Positions 9,317 through 17,895 are shown, counted from the stretch's first letter. The stretch: 64,000 bases of DNA from CAWFGW01 sp963815495 (GCA_963815495.1 CAWFGW010000029.1:310001-374000); one strand, 5' to 3'. Numbers and translations: made by a program. Notes: generated by a model from the sequence alone, not told the origin.

Positions 9317-9913
9317 ATGAAAAGCGAAAAAGAAAAAATGCTTGCAGGCTTACCTTACAAAGCCTTTGGAGAAGAGTTGCTAAATGAACGACAGCATGCT
9401 AAGGAATTGGTGTTTGACTTTAACCACCTCCGTCCTTCTGAGGTGGAGAAACGCAATGAAATACTGAATCAACTTCTAGGAAAAACACAACAAAATTTCT
9501 TTATAGAACCACCTTTCCGGTGTGATTACGGATACAACATTGAGCTAGGTAATAACTTTTACTCCAACTACAACTTAGTTATTTTAGACTGTGCGAAAGT
9601 AACGATTGGAAACAATGTATTAATCGGTCCAAATGTAGGATTATACACTGCAGGTCATCCAGTCCATTTCGAAAAGCGCAATGAGGAATTTGAATACGCT
9701 TTTCCAATTACTATTGGCAACAATGTGTGGATTGGAGGGAATGTCGTTATCAACCCAGGCGTTACCATTGGTGATAATTCACTGATTGGCTCGGGAAGTG
9801 TCGTCACGAAAGATATTCCAAGCAACGTGATTGCATTAGGAAACCCCTGTAAAGTTCACAGAAAAATTACGGATGCAGACAAACCGTTTTATTATAAAGA
9901 TTTAAAATTTTAG
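9317..9913 (+). CDS. maa: Maltose/galactoside O-acetyltransferase family (left-handed beta helix)
   Basis: 198 aa, hexapeptide-repeat acetyltransferase of the LacA/Maa/NodL group that transfers acetyl from acetyl-CoA to a sugar. The N-terminal maltose-acetyltransferase region (KEKMLAGLPYKAF..LLNERQHAKEL) precedes beta-helix rungs. Catalytic His lies in YTAGHPVHFEKR. The CoA-side loop is GNNVWIGGNVVINPGVTIGDNSLIGSGSVV. Length is normal for the family. Start MKSEKEKML agrees with relatives. The physiological substrate is not predictable from sequence. Confidence 0.92.
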   Translation: MKSEKEKMLAGLPYKAFGEELLNERQHAKELVFDFNHLRPSEVEKRNEILNQLLGKTQQNFFIEPPFRCDYGYNIELGNNFYSNYNLVILDCAKVTIGNNVLIGPNVGLYTAGHPVHFEKRNEEFEYAFPITIGNNVWIGGNVVINPGVTIGDNSLIGSGSVVTKDIPSNVIALGNPCKVHRKITDADKPFYYKDLKF

Positions 9914-9969
9914 ATGAAAATCTGGTAATTATTTCCCCATCTCAAAGCTTAAGTTTAACCATAAATCGG

Positions 9970-10347
9970 CTAATTATCTACTGCACCATCAGCTACCCAA
10001 GCTTTAATCTTTGCAATTTCGCAGTCACCAATCTTTTTTTTCTTATAAGGCATATTAATAAAACCAGGTAAGTGTTCAATATTGCCTATCAATAGCCCCT
10101 CATCTAACTTCGCTTTGATATCGGCATAACCAGCAAATAAATTACCATCTGCTTTGCGCGCATAGTCTTCACTGTTATGACAGGGTAAGCAGTTCGATTC
10201 TATTATCGGCCAAATGTCGGCTTTAAATGACATTTCTTCTGTTGAACAGTTTGCTGTGTTTGCTTCAGTAGTAGTTGAACCAGACTCTCCCCCACAAGAA
10301 CTAAGTAATGTAATCGTGGCAAATAATGCAAAATAGATGGTTTTCAT
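9970..10347 (-). CDS. Monohaem c-type cytochrome lipoprotein
   Basis: 125 aa with lipoprotein signal (LLSSCGG) and one haem-binding site CLPCH at about residues 54-58. A distal Met ligand is likely in FINMPYKKK. Two extra Cys (NCSTEE and GDCEIAK) could form a disulphide. It resembles the short lipid-anchored cytochromes of Bacteroidota that shuttle electrons in the periplasm. It is the last gene of the globin/cytochrome operon, separated from the pentahaem gene by a 7-bp tandem repeat, so it may be transcribed at a lower level. Confidence 0.82.
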   Translation of the reverse strand: MKTIYFALFATITLLSSCGGESGSTTTEANTANCSTEEMSFKADIWPIIESNCLPCHNSEDYARKADGNLFAGYADIKAKLDEGLLIGNIEHLPGFINMPYKKKKIGDCEIAKIKAWVADGAVDN

Positions 10348-10371
10348 GGCGTTTATTTTTAGTGTTTAAAA

Positions 10372-10451
10372 ATTATTCATTATTCATTATTCATTATTCA
10401 TTATTCATTATTCATTATTCATTATTCATTATTCATTATTCATTATTCATT
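10372..10451. repeat. 7-bp tandem repeat (about 11 copies of ATTATTC)
   Basis: Uninterrupted heptanucleotide microsatellite between the pentahaem gene (stop at 10455) and the monohaem cytochrome gene. The perfect copies suggest recent expansion or slippage. Any open frame through it (repeating FIIHYSL) is an artefact. Confidence 0.9.
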
Positions 10452-10454
10452 CAA

Positions 10455-11216
10455 TTAATATTTCTGCTTTTCCTCGCTATATTCAGCTCCCTTTTCCTTA
10501 CCCGCTTTTTTATTTTCAATCAGTTCATCTTCTGGTTTTTTCTTGGCAATGTATTTTTTCCGATCGCTATAGGGTGATTGACCACCTTCAAAATAAGCGA
10601 CTATATCTTCTATTGGAATGGTATCTTTAATTTGCTCCGCGGTTTTCATAAAATGATTCCCGTGAAAATCATGACATTGTAAACAAGTCGACCATTGTTG
10701 CTCTTTTATCAACTGCGCATGCGACACATCCAAAGGATCGTTTTTCATTTCTAAATCCTCATGACAATTTTTACAATAGGTTGCTTCATTAATTTTTATC
10801 GTCAACCGCACATCGTTGTGTTCAAGGTGACAGGTTTCACACTCCGTTATTTCAATATTTTTCCGTGCATCAGCAAAACGAGTTTCCTTAAATCGATGCA
10901 CTGGATGGCGATCATTGGGCCGATCGTGGCACCCTTGACATTTTTTGGTGTCTACATCTAAATGCCCAAACTCTACCTCGTTCTTTCTTGCACCAATTAA
11001 ATGCATGAAATTCGCTTGAATTTGTTGAAGTGCCGTACCTGGAGCTTTGGTATGGCAGTCGACACACTCCAAATCCTCGTGTCCAGTATTCATAGGACCT
11101 AAGCTCACCAAGTCTTCGTTAGAGGGCATTAAAAGCACCACATAACCCACCACAGAGAGCAAAACTCCCGCACACATCCCAATTACTTGCCGTTTTCTTT
11201 TTGGACTGATATACAT
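10455..11216 (-). CDS. Membrane-anchored pentahaem c-type cytochrome
   Basis: 253 aa with one N-terminal transmembrane anchor (about residues 10-30). Five CxxCH sites follow: CVDCH, CQGCH, CETCH, CKNCH and CLQCH. The C-terminal 60 residues are Lys/Glu-rich and lack haem sites. The layout resembles NapC/NirT/NrfH or cytochrome c3-like relay proteins that pass electrons from the membrane to periplasmic acceptors, but the substrate partner is not identified. It starts 3 nt after the ccmF-like stop, so the two are tightly coupled; the adjacent haem lyase probably matures it. Confidence 0.85.
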   Translation of the reverse strand: MYISPKRKRQVIGMCAGVLLSVVGYVVLLMPSNEDLVSLGPMNTGHEDLECVDCHTKAPGTALQQIQANFMHLIGARKNEVEFGHLDVDTKKCQGCHDRPNDRHPVHRFKETRFADARKNIEITECETCHLEHNDVRLTIKINEATYCKNCHEDLEMKNDPLDVSHAQLIKEQQWSTCLQCHDFHGNHFMKTAEQIKDTIPIEDIVAYFEGGQSPYSDRKKYIAKKKPEDELIENKKAGKEKGAEYSEEKQKY

Positions 11217-11219
11217 ATA

Positions 11220-13733
11220 CTAACTTTTGATAAACTGGACTAACGACCTTCCCAAAGCGTAGGTCTTTATTGAAATAGGTTTTACAAACAGGTACTTTAT
11301 CTGTACTTTCTGGAGTCGATAGACAAAAGACAAACTAATGCCAATAAGCATTAACACGGCTCCCAACCACACGAGATTTATGAGCGGGAACCGAATCGAT
11401 TTTATGGTTATCCAGTCGAGTGGTGAGGATAAATAAGAAAAGTGATAGGTTTCGTTTTCAGGGTTAAAACCATGAAAAACCAGTTGACTACCATCTTCTG
11501 GAATTTCACCGGCTACCACTTGGGTTACTCCTTCTTTTCGTAACAAAACGGGTTGCATTCGATACGAAGTATCTGCCGTTTTTAGAATTACATGTGCTTT
11601 TAAAGCTACCGTACTTTTGTCATCATAATTCAGCTTATTTACGGATTGCAATACTAATGACTTAGCACCTATCACGTCAGAATCGCCCATACTTAAAGTG
11701 AGTTGATGCGCTTTGGACCAGTCAGGTAGTTGGTTAGGGTCAGGAAAGTTAGACACATGGGTATAAATATCTGAATACAACCCTGTGCTAATATCTGGCG
11801 AAGCCACCACCCCCATTTGTGAGTTATACTGGATGCGAGGCTCGATACTAAAATTGGCTTTTTCTGAAGTAAAAGATACCCGGTAATATGAATTTTCAAC
11901 ATCAAGCGTTAATGCATCACCTTTTTTATATTGTTTTCCATCAACAAATAAAGGCTGTTTAACTTGAAGTACCCCTGGTTGAAATGTGGGTGCTACCGCT
12001 ATTTTTTCAACTCTACTACCTAACGTTGTTTTAAAAAAGGCTTGTTCATAAACGACCTCGTAGTCGTTGATTTTAATCGGTTTGTCTTTGACCAGTAAAA
12101 CATTCCCCGCTCGATTCATTTCATTTTCAAACTGAGTGGTTTCGGTCAATACTTTTTTATATCCTTGTGAAAACAGTACCCCCAACACAAGTATTACAAA
12201 ACCAACATGGGCTAAGGCTCCACCTGACTTTTGAACAAACTCACGCTGCTTCATAAAGATTTTTATATTCATAACCGCTGAAAAAACACCCACAAGCAAC
12301 AGTAAAGTATACTCTGCATTTTTAAAACCAAACCACACCAAAGAAGTCGAAACTAAGAGGGTGGTTATGATAATAGGAGTGAAAAAGGTGTCTAGGGTGT
12401 CACTCAAAAATTGTTTCTTACGGTAAAGGAGTTGAGCTACCACTGTTAATAGCATTAACACAAGTGAAAACCACAGTTGTATATCCGTGTAGTAACTCAC
12501 CTGATCGGCTGGTGGGGCTAGTTTAAGCTGAAACCCTAAGGATTGACCCAACGCATTAATCACTGGAAAGGAGGTGGGTATCAATACTTGAAAAGCAGAT
12601 AAAGCCAGAATCAATGCGCCAACTAATAACCAAAATTCAAAGTTGTTAACTCTAGGTTGTGCTGTTTCTACAACTGAAAAAAACCGTAAGCTACGGATAT
12701 AAACCACCACACTTAAAACGAGAAAGCCCAATAAGAAAAATAAAAGCTGTCCTGAAAGCCCCAGATCCGTAAAGGAATGAACCGAAGAATCTCCTAAAAT
12801 ACCACTCCGGGTAAGGAAAGTAGAATAAATCACTAAAAGAAAACCGGCTATCGTCAACAGTACTAAGGGGTTTAATGCTTTTTGTTTTTTAGTGTAAACC
12901 ACCATAAGGTGAAGTGCTGCCAGCAAAATAAGCCAAGGGATGTAAATTGCATTTTCAACGGGATCCCAGTTCCAGTACCCTCCAAAATTCAATGTCTCAT
13001 AAGCCCAATAAGCACCCATTATCATCCCTAACCCAATAAAAAAAACAGCTGCCAACATCCACGGCATGGTCGGTTTTACCCAGTCGGCTATGGTTTCTTT
13101 TTTCAGTAATGCACCTAAACAGATTGCAAATGGTACTGAAGAAACTGCAAAACCTAAAAAGATAATCGGTGGATGAATGACCATCCAGTAGTTTTGCAGT
13201 AAAGCATTCATCCCGGTTCCATCTGCTGGTATAAAATCGGGGTTTAGTGCATATACCTCGCTTTGAATATGAGCTTTTAACAGTGAAAAAGGAGAGCTTC
13301 CAATGGACAAGCTACTGGATGGAAATTTAATTCCCATCACCATTGTCAACAACACTAATTGCACGGGAATCAAAAACAAGAGACCTTTTTTGACGACTTT
13401 ATTTTTGCTGAAACTCAACACCACTATGATTAAAGCATTCCAAAAATTCCAAAGCAAAAAACTGCCCTCTTGCCCTTCCCATAAACAAGAAACTTTAAAC
13501 CAAAACGGTGTGCTTAATGAAGTATGTTGCCACACATAATGGTACTGAAACTGATTCGTAAAAATCAAATAATACAAACTACACAACACCCCAATTACAC
13601 TGACCAAATGTGATAAGGCGAAAGCTTTAGTAAAGCGCTCAGATAAATTTGACCGCTTTACTACGAAGCCCCAAGTGATTAATACTAGGAGAAATGCAGC
13701 ATATATTAATATTTGACCTCCACTTGCTATCAT
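11220..13733 (-). CDS. ccmF: CcmF/NrfE-type cytochrome c haem lyase
   Basis: 837 aa integral membrane protein of the haem-handling CcmF/CcsA superfamily. The tryptophan-rich WWD motif NFGGYWNWDPVENA lies near residue 255, and conserved His residues flank it (NYWMVIHPPIIF; HLMVVYT). About 14 hydrophobic segments are present, with a large periplasmic domain (about 520-790) before the final TM. The size exceeds E. coli CcmF (~650 aa) because of that domain. No ccmABCDE genes are nearby, so it probably serves the cytochromes of this operon. Its ATG overlaps the reductase stop by 4 nt. Confidence 0.9.
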   Translation of the reverse strand: MIASGGQILIYAAFLLVLITWGFVVKRSNLSERFTKAFALSHLVSVIGVLCSLYYLIFTNQFQYHYVWQHTSLSTPFWFKVSCLWEGQEGSFLLWNFWNALIIVVLSFSKNKVVKKGLLFLIPVQLVLLTMVMGIKFPSSSLSIGSSPFSLLKAHIQSEVYALNPDFIPADGTGMNALLQNYWMVIHPPIIFLGFAVSSVPFAICLGALLKKETIADWVKPTMPWMLAAVFFIGLGMIMGAYWAYETLNFGGYWNWDPVENAIYIPWLILLAALHLMVVYTKKQKALNPLVLLTIAGFLLVIYSTFLTRSGILGDSSVHSFTDLGLSGQLLFFLLGFLVLSVVVYIRSLRFFSVVETAQPRVNNFEFWLLVGALILALSAFQVLIPTSFPVINALGQSLGFQLKLAPPADQVSYYTDIQLWFSLVLMLLTVVAQLLYRKKQFLSDTLDTFFTPIIITTLLVSTSLVWFGFKNAEYTLLLLVGVFSAVMNIKIFMKQREFVQKSGGALAHVGFVILVLGVLFSQGYKKVLTETTQFENEMNRAGNVLLVKDKPIKINDYEVVYEQAFFKTTLGSRVEKIAVAPTFQPGVLQVKQPLFVDGKQYKKGDALTLDVENSYYRVSFTSEKANFSIEPRIQYNSQMGVVASPDISTGLYSDIYTHVSNFPDPNQLPDWSKAHQLTLSMGDSDVIGAKSLVLQSVNKLNYDDKSTVALKAHVILKTADTSYRMQPVLLRKEGVTQVVAGEIPEDGSQLVFHGFNPENETYHFSYLSSPLDWITIKSIRFPLINLVWLGAVLMLIGISLSFVYRLQKVQIKYLFVKPISIKTYALGRSLVQFIKS

Positions 13734-14785
13734 TCGACTTGTAATACTAGTTCTTCAGTAACGGGATACGACATACAGGCTAACACATATCCTTTGCTGA
13801 TATCTTTTTCTGTAAGGCAATTTTTGCCCACCATTTTTACTTCTCCATATTTCACCTTACACATGCAGGTAGCACATGAACCGCTGCAACATGAAAAGGG
13901 AATTTTTAATTTGTTCTGCATCGCGGCATCCAAAATGGTGGTGTTTGCAGGCACATGTAAACCGTACTCCTGCTTATTGATAATCAATTTCATGGTGCGT
14001 GCCTCGAAGTTCAGGTTTTGACTTTCGGGTTTAATGCCTTCAGGACTACCAGTAAAGCTTTCCATAAAAATTTGTTCCTCTGGCACTTCATTTAATTTCA
14101 GGCCTGTTTTTACAGCATCCATCATACCGCCTGGACCACAGATATAATATTCTGATTTTATTGAAACCACCTTACTAATGGATTTAAGTATTTCAGTGAT
14201 CCGATCACTGGAAATTCGGCCTGTAAGACCATTCCAATATCTTAATGGTTTTTCCAAAATATGCACTGCACGAAACTTTCCCACATGTACTCGCTCCATT
14301 TCAGTGATGACACTTCTGAAAATCATGGTTTCTTCATTTTGATTGCAATAAATCAAGGTCACAAAGCTTTTAGGCTCTTTATTCAATACTGATTTAGCAA
14401 TGGAGATTAAAGGGGTAATGCCACTTCCACCTCCAAATAGTACTACATGACGCTGAGTGACCGCTTTGGGTAATAATGAAAAAGTACCTCGTGGTTTAAT
14501 TACTTCAATAGCATCTCCTGCTTTTATGGTGTCGAACACATAGTTGGAAACCACACCTCCATTAACTTTTTTTACTGTAACAGATAACTCCTTATCGATA
14601 CCTGGCGCACTGTTTAAGGAATAAGCTCTGCGGTACTCCTCACCATTAATGGTAAAAACCAAGGTCAAAAATTGACCCGATTGATATTTTATTTTACTGA
14701 AAAAAGGTTGCTTAAAATATAAGCTTACAGCATCAGCTGTTTCATTTACCCGTTTTACTACTTTTAATTTTGTGCTATTGCCCAT
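13730..14785 (-). CDS. Ferredoxin--NAD(P)H reductase-type flavoprotein with C-terminal 2Fe-2S domain
   Basis: 351 aa. N-terminal FAD-binding barrel (about 5-100) has RRAYSLNSAPG. The NAD(P)-binding domain (about 105-240) has VVLFGGGSGITPLISI and YYICGPGGMMDAV. The C-terminal plant-type [2Fe-2S] ferredoxin domain (about 265-350) has SCCSGSCATCMC and LACMS. This is the PaaE/benzoate-dioxygenase reductase/flavohaemoglobin-reductase layout. Encoded next to three globin domains, it could reduce them, effectively a split flavohaemoglobin; that is inference. It starts 12 nt after the small membrane protein gene. Confidence 0.88.
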   Translation of the reverse strand: MGNSTKLKVVKRVNETADAVSLYFKQPFFSKIKYQSGQFLTLVFTINGEEYRRAYSLNSAPGIDKELSVTVKKVNGGVVSNYVFDTIKAGDAIEVIKPRGTFSLLPKAVTQRHVVLFGGGSGITPLISIAKSVLNKEPKSFVTLIYCNQNEETMIFRSVITEMERVHVGKFRAVHILEKPLRYWNGLTGRISSDRITEILKSISKVVSIKSEYYICGPGGMMDAVKTGLKLNEVPEEQIFMESFTGSPEGIKPESQNLNFEARTMKLIINKQEYGLHVPANTTILDAAMQNKLKIPFSCCSGSCATCMCKVKYGEVKMVGKNCLTEKDISKGYVLACMSYPVTEELVLQVE

Positions 14786-14797
14786 GAGTTGATTTGT

Positions 14798-15283
14798 TTA
14801 TTTATAGTAAAAAGCTATGAAACCATGGTAAAACATGAGTGTAGTAAGTAACATGGAGACCGAAACATGCACAATCATCCAGCCTTGAAAATACCAGTCC
14901 GCTTTTAATTTAATTTCATCTGTATTCAGTAAGCCTAACAGCACATTTGAATAAAAAGAAAGACTTAAAAAGAACAAATAAGCAAATCCAAACCGCATGG
15001 CGTGAGCATAAAATACAAGCGGTGACAATGCCCCCATCCACTTATGGATGTTTGTAAATAAATAGGCATGTTGACTCCACTTTTTCACAACTTTAACTAA
15101 GGTTAAAGACCACTGAAAAAGCATAAACCCACCCAATACAAAACCTGACCACCGTTTGAAATATTCGCCCTGCTGGAGTTCATCTAAATAACTCCAGCGA
15201 AGGTCGAATAGCTCTTGTAAAAGGTATAGACCAAGCAGTGTGTAACCAATTGTCACATAATTAACTACCTTGTTTACCGACAT
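14798..15283 (-). CDS. Four-helix membrane protein, probable b-type haem carrier
   Basis: 161 aa with four predicted transmembrane helices. Histidines are placed in or next to helices 3 and 4 (TNIHKWMGALSPLVFYAHAMRFG and VHVSVSMLLTTLMFYHGF), a pattern typical of bis-His b-haem ligation as in cytochrome b561 or ferric-reductase-like proteins. No signature is strong enough to name the family. Within the operon it could carry electrons between the cytoplasmic FAD/2Fe-2S reductase and periplasmic c-type cytochromes. Confidence 0.7.
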   Translation of the reverse strand: MSVNKVVNYVTIGYTLLGLYLLQELFDLRWSYLDELQQGEYFKRWSGFVLGGFMLFQWSLTLVKVVKKWSQHAYLFTNIHKWMGALSPLVFYAHAMRFGFAYLFFLSLSFYSNVLLGLLNTDEIKLKADWYFQGWMIVHVSVSMLLTTLMFYHGFIAFYYK

Positions 15284-15296
15284 AGGAATCTAAAAT

Positions 15297-16151
15297 CTAT
15301 TTTGAAGTTAATAAACCTTCAAGTGTTTCGGTTGAGGCTAACACTTTCACACTATCTAAAAACACTTCAGGAGAAGGGATATATAGTCCTTCACTAGGCC
15401 ACTTGTCTCCAACCTCAGGTTTTGGTGAATTTTTAAAACCTTCAATCTCTGTCACATATTGACCTAACGTATTGACTATACCTGTTCTGTAAGCCGTGAG
15501 GATCTCTTGCACTTCAGTAAAGGTTAACATCTCTTTAGGGTAAGTCCACGTTGTTGCCCCCATAATGTCTCCTAATTTCCAATCAGTTTTGGTCGTTTCA
15601 GCATGTTCATTGTGACAAGTCACGCAAGGCATAGCCGAGGCGAAGTCAGGAAACATGGCGGTATGCAAAGAAGATTCCTCATCGTAAAAAAACTTAGGCA
15701 TGGAGTCTGTTCGTATTTCAGCAAATAGACTAGCTTGTTTTCCTTCAAATTTATTGGCTGCACCAATTGGGAAATCAGAACCTAAGAATAATCCTAATGG
15801 CACGGTTCCTTTTTGGATATCAGACGAAATACCTCTGAGAAATAACGCTGGAAGTGGACCTGCCTCCACATCATCTTTTCGCCAGTCTTCATCAAATTTA
15901 ATTCCTTGTTTTTTTCCAGGCCCTACAATTCCCTTCGTGTATAGTGTTCTCGCCACATCATTTTCCTTAGCAACAATGGCTAGCACTTTATCAACTGGGA
16001 AAATAGCCGCTTCACTTGTAGTCGATGTTCCTTCAGAAGTGGGTGAATCAGGCAATGCTTCGCCACCACATGAGCTTAAGAATAGCATGGATCCAAGCCC
16101 CATACTTACCATCAATTGTTTCATTTTACCTTTTTTCATTGTCTTAATCAT
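15297..16151 (-). CDS. DUF3365-like haem-binding lipoprotein
   Basis: 284 aa with lipoprotein signal (MLFLSSCGGE) and one CxxCH haem site (CVTCHNEH) near residue 178. It resembles the Tll0287-like/DUF3365 domain, a c-type haem PAS-like sensor or electron-transfer fold; the match is by overall pattern (FFYDEESSLHTA, CVTCHNEHAETTKTDWKLGDIMGA). It could sense NO or redox, or relay electrons. The start at 16151 (MIKTMKKGK) or four codons later is possible. It is flanked by globin and membrane cytochrome genes with gaps of 13-16 nt. Confidence 0.75.
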   Translation of the reverse strand: MIKTMKKGKMKQLMVSMGLGSMLFLSSCGGEALPDSPTSEGTSTTSEAAIFPVDKVLAIVAKENDVARTLYTKGIVGPGKKQGIKFDEDWRKDDVEAGPLPALFLRGISSDIQKGTVPLGLFLGSDFPIGAANKFEGKQASLFAEIRTDSMPKFFYDEESSLHTAMFPDFASAMPCVTCHNEHAETTKTDWKLGDIMGATTWTYPKEMLTFTEVQEILTAYRTGIVNTLGQYVTEIEGFKNSPKPEVGDKWPSEGLYIPSPEVFLDSVKVLASTETLEGLLTSK

Positions 16152-16167
16152 TTTAAAGTTTTACAAA

Positions 16168-16572
16168 TCAATGCCCTACCATGCTGGTAGAGATAAAGTT
16201 ATAGAGCGATATAAAAGCCGCATCTACGTCCTCGGTGTACTCTTCTTTTAAGAGTTCTTTGATGGTTGATAGTAATATTGCCCCTACTGTGTCATAATGA
16301 ATATTCTGAACACCGTAGCTGACATGTTTTTTACCCAGTTGTGCTAACTCCCATTTTACAGCTTCCTGATTGTGAAGTCCTTGAATTAAAACAGTAAGTA
16401 CCTGAGCAAATTTCTGGTGTTGTGCCTCTTTATTACCTTTAAATAAAGGTCGGAGATTGGGGTGATAGCGAAACAAATTTTCATAGAAGAGTTCCGAAGC
16501 CTCTAACATCTGTGGCTCTAACTTTGAAAAAGTTGCTTGTACTAACTCAATCTCATTTTTTGTCATTATCAT
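16168..16572 (-). CDS. Single-domain globin
   Basis: 134 aa myoglobin-fold protein of the flavohaemoglobin/Vitreoscilla type. Proximal His F8 is in LGKKHVSYGV. Tyr B10 is in LFYENLF and a Gln fits E7 (KEAQHQKF), the Tyr-B10/Gln-E7 pair found in NO-dioxygenating bacterial globins. It begins 3 nt after the stop of the double-globin gene, so the two are translationally close. Substrates O2 or NO are expected, with reduction probably by the FAD/2Fe-2S enzyme downstream; direct evidence is lacking. Confidence 0.88.
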   Translation of the reverse strand: MIMTKNEIELVQATFSKLEPQMLEASELFYENLFRYHPNLRPLFKGNKEAQHQKFAQVLTVLIQGLHNQEAVKWELAQLGKKHVSYGVQNIHYDTVGAILLSTIKELLKEEYTEDVDAAFISLYNFISTSMVGH

Positions 16573-16575
16573 TTA

Positions 16576-17451
16576 TTATTTCCAGAACTCATACCATTTT
16601 TTCGCTGGAGGAGCTGATGGTAATGTTGCGGCTGCTTCTTTCATCGTTGTTGCCAATACGGTATATACTTCTGTCCAGGCTCCCTTTACTTTTGGGGTAA
16701 AGGCATCTCCTAATCCCGCTTCAAGTGTTTCCAATAACGATGCACCCACAGTCTCATACATTTGATTGGTAACCCCATACCCTGCATGACGCTTTCCTAA
16801 ATCTTGTACTGCTGGAACAATAGCCCCGAGATTGGTCAATCCATTTACAGCGGTAGCAATCATTGCCATTAATTTGGCACCCTGTTCTTTCATATCACCT
16901 TTAAACAACGCTCTTAAGGATGGATCTTTTTCAAACAATTTGCTATAAAATATTTCAGCTGCCTTATCTTTAATGGGTACAACCATTGCAAAAGAATCCT
17001 GAACTAATTTTACCTTATAAGGGGTTAAGCCTGCTTCATTTTCGACTTCTGAAGCGGCCGCTTTCATTGTGGTCGCTAAAACCGTATACACTTCTACCCA
17101 TGCAGCTTTTACATCATCTGTGAACGCAGCACCTAAACCTGCTTCCAATGTTTCAATTAAGGCAGCACCTACGGTATCGTACATGGAGTCCGTTACCCCG
17201 TACATGACGTGGCGCTTACCTAAGTCTTGTACCGCAGGAACGATTGCTTCAAGATTACTTAGACCATTCACCGCCACGCCTATCATACTCATTAATTTTT
17301 TCCCTTGTTCTTTCATATCTCCTTTGAAGAGATGAGATAGCGAAGGATCTTTTTCGAAAAGCTTACTATAAAAGATTTCTGCTGCCTGATCTGCTATAGG
17401 TGCAACTTTGGCAAACGAATCTTGAACTAAAGCAACTTGATTTGCATCCAT
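16576..17451 (-). CDS. Tandem double-domain globin
   Basis: 291 aa made of two complete globin domains (about 1-135 and 148-282) and an aromatic tail ending KKWYEFWK. The domains are close paralogues of each other (EIFYSKLFEKDPSL and LFKGDMKEQG occur in both). Both keep F8 His (LGKRHVMYGV, LGKRHAGYGV), Tyr B10 and Gln E7. Two globin domains in one chain without a reductase domain is uncommon. First gene of an eight-gene operon extending to about 9970; upstream are FNR-type palindromes at 17508-17534. Role: O2 handling or NO detoxification during nitrate/nitrite metabolism, by inference. Confidence 0.9.
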   Translation of the reverse strand: MDANQVALVQDSFAKVAPIADQAAEIFYSKLFEKDPSLSHLFKGDMKEQGKKLMSMIGVAVNGLSNLEAIVPAVQDLGKRHVMYGVTDSMYDTVGAALIETLEAGLGAAFTDDVKAAWVEVYTVLATTMKAAASEVENEAGLTPYKVKLVQDSFAMVVPIKDKAAEIFYSKLFEKDPSLRALFKGDMKEQGAKLMAMIATAVNGLTNLGAIVPAVQDLGKRHAGYGVTNQMYETVGASLLETLEAGLGDAFTPKVKGAWTEVYTVLATTMKEAAATLPSAPPAKKWYEFWK

Positions 17452-17507
17452 ATTTCTGTTTTTTGATGAATTGATTAAAAGATTATTACTGAGGTCAATG
17501 TAGAAAA

Positions 17508-17534
17508 AAGTAATTTTACTACGTATAAATACGC
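17508..17534 (-). promoter_or_regulatory. Two adjacent FNR-type palindromes upstream of the globin operon
   Basis: AAGTA-ATTT-TACTA at 17508-17521 (one mismatch to the palindrome) abuts ACGTA-TAAA-TACGC at 17521-17534, centred 63 and 76 bp before the globin ATG. A further TACGTA is at 17545 and an AAGTAATATTCTT half-match at 17554. Binding by the FNR-like regulator is inferred. Confidence 0.6.
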
Positions 17535-17690
17535 AAATAAAAATTACGTATTTAAGTAATATTCTTGATTAGATACAATTACTTCTTGGTAGTGTTCAAA
17601 AAATCTAAAAACATCTTAAATCACTGATTTTCAATACCTAACAAAACACATTTTAAAACATGTTTTTACGCATAAAATTGGCAAACAAAG

Positions 17691-17895
17691 AACCATATTT
17701 GAAGGTTTGTTAATATGGTTGTTTACTGTTCGACTTTTGCAAAGTCGAACTATAGATAAAAAGGGATTTAAAATCCCCTTTATTTAAATTCATGCCGTTG
17801 TTGGAATTGTTTCCAACAACTCTAACACTTCTTATTAGGGAAAAGACCCAAGAAAAGCCTCTTAAACCCTGTTTGGTCACAAGACCAACAGAGGC
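17691..17895. other. Cluster of consecutive hairpins, candidate structured RNA or repeat (copy 2)
   Basis: Five stems occur in about 200 bp with no gene. They are AACCATATT/AATATGGTT (17691-17720), GTTCGACTTT-TGC-AAAGTCGAAC (17728-17750) and AAGGGATTT/AAATCCCCTT (17761-17780). Next come GTTGTTGGAA-TTGT-TTCCAACAAC (17797-17820) and a nested GCCTCT[TTGGTC/GACCAA]AGAGGC (17857-17895). Most arms are perfect. No poly-T run follows, so they are not simple terminators. Landmarks are shared with 8629-8690. Strand unknown. The rest of 17452-17949 is the globin promoter and AT-rich filler. Confidence 0.5.

Noticed and set aside
10326..10577. Open frame made of repeated FIIHYSL residues
   Set aside because: It simply translates the 7-bp microsatellite and overlaps the pentahaem gene.
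13713..14021. Antisense open frames over the reductase and ccmF genes
   Set aside because: They mirror real genes on the other strand and carry no independent domain.
17691..17895. tRNA or Rho-independent terminators in the hairpin cluster
   Set aside because: No cloverleaf with anticodon stem fits and no T-run follows any hairpin.
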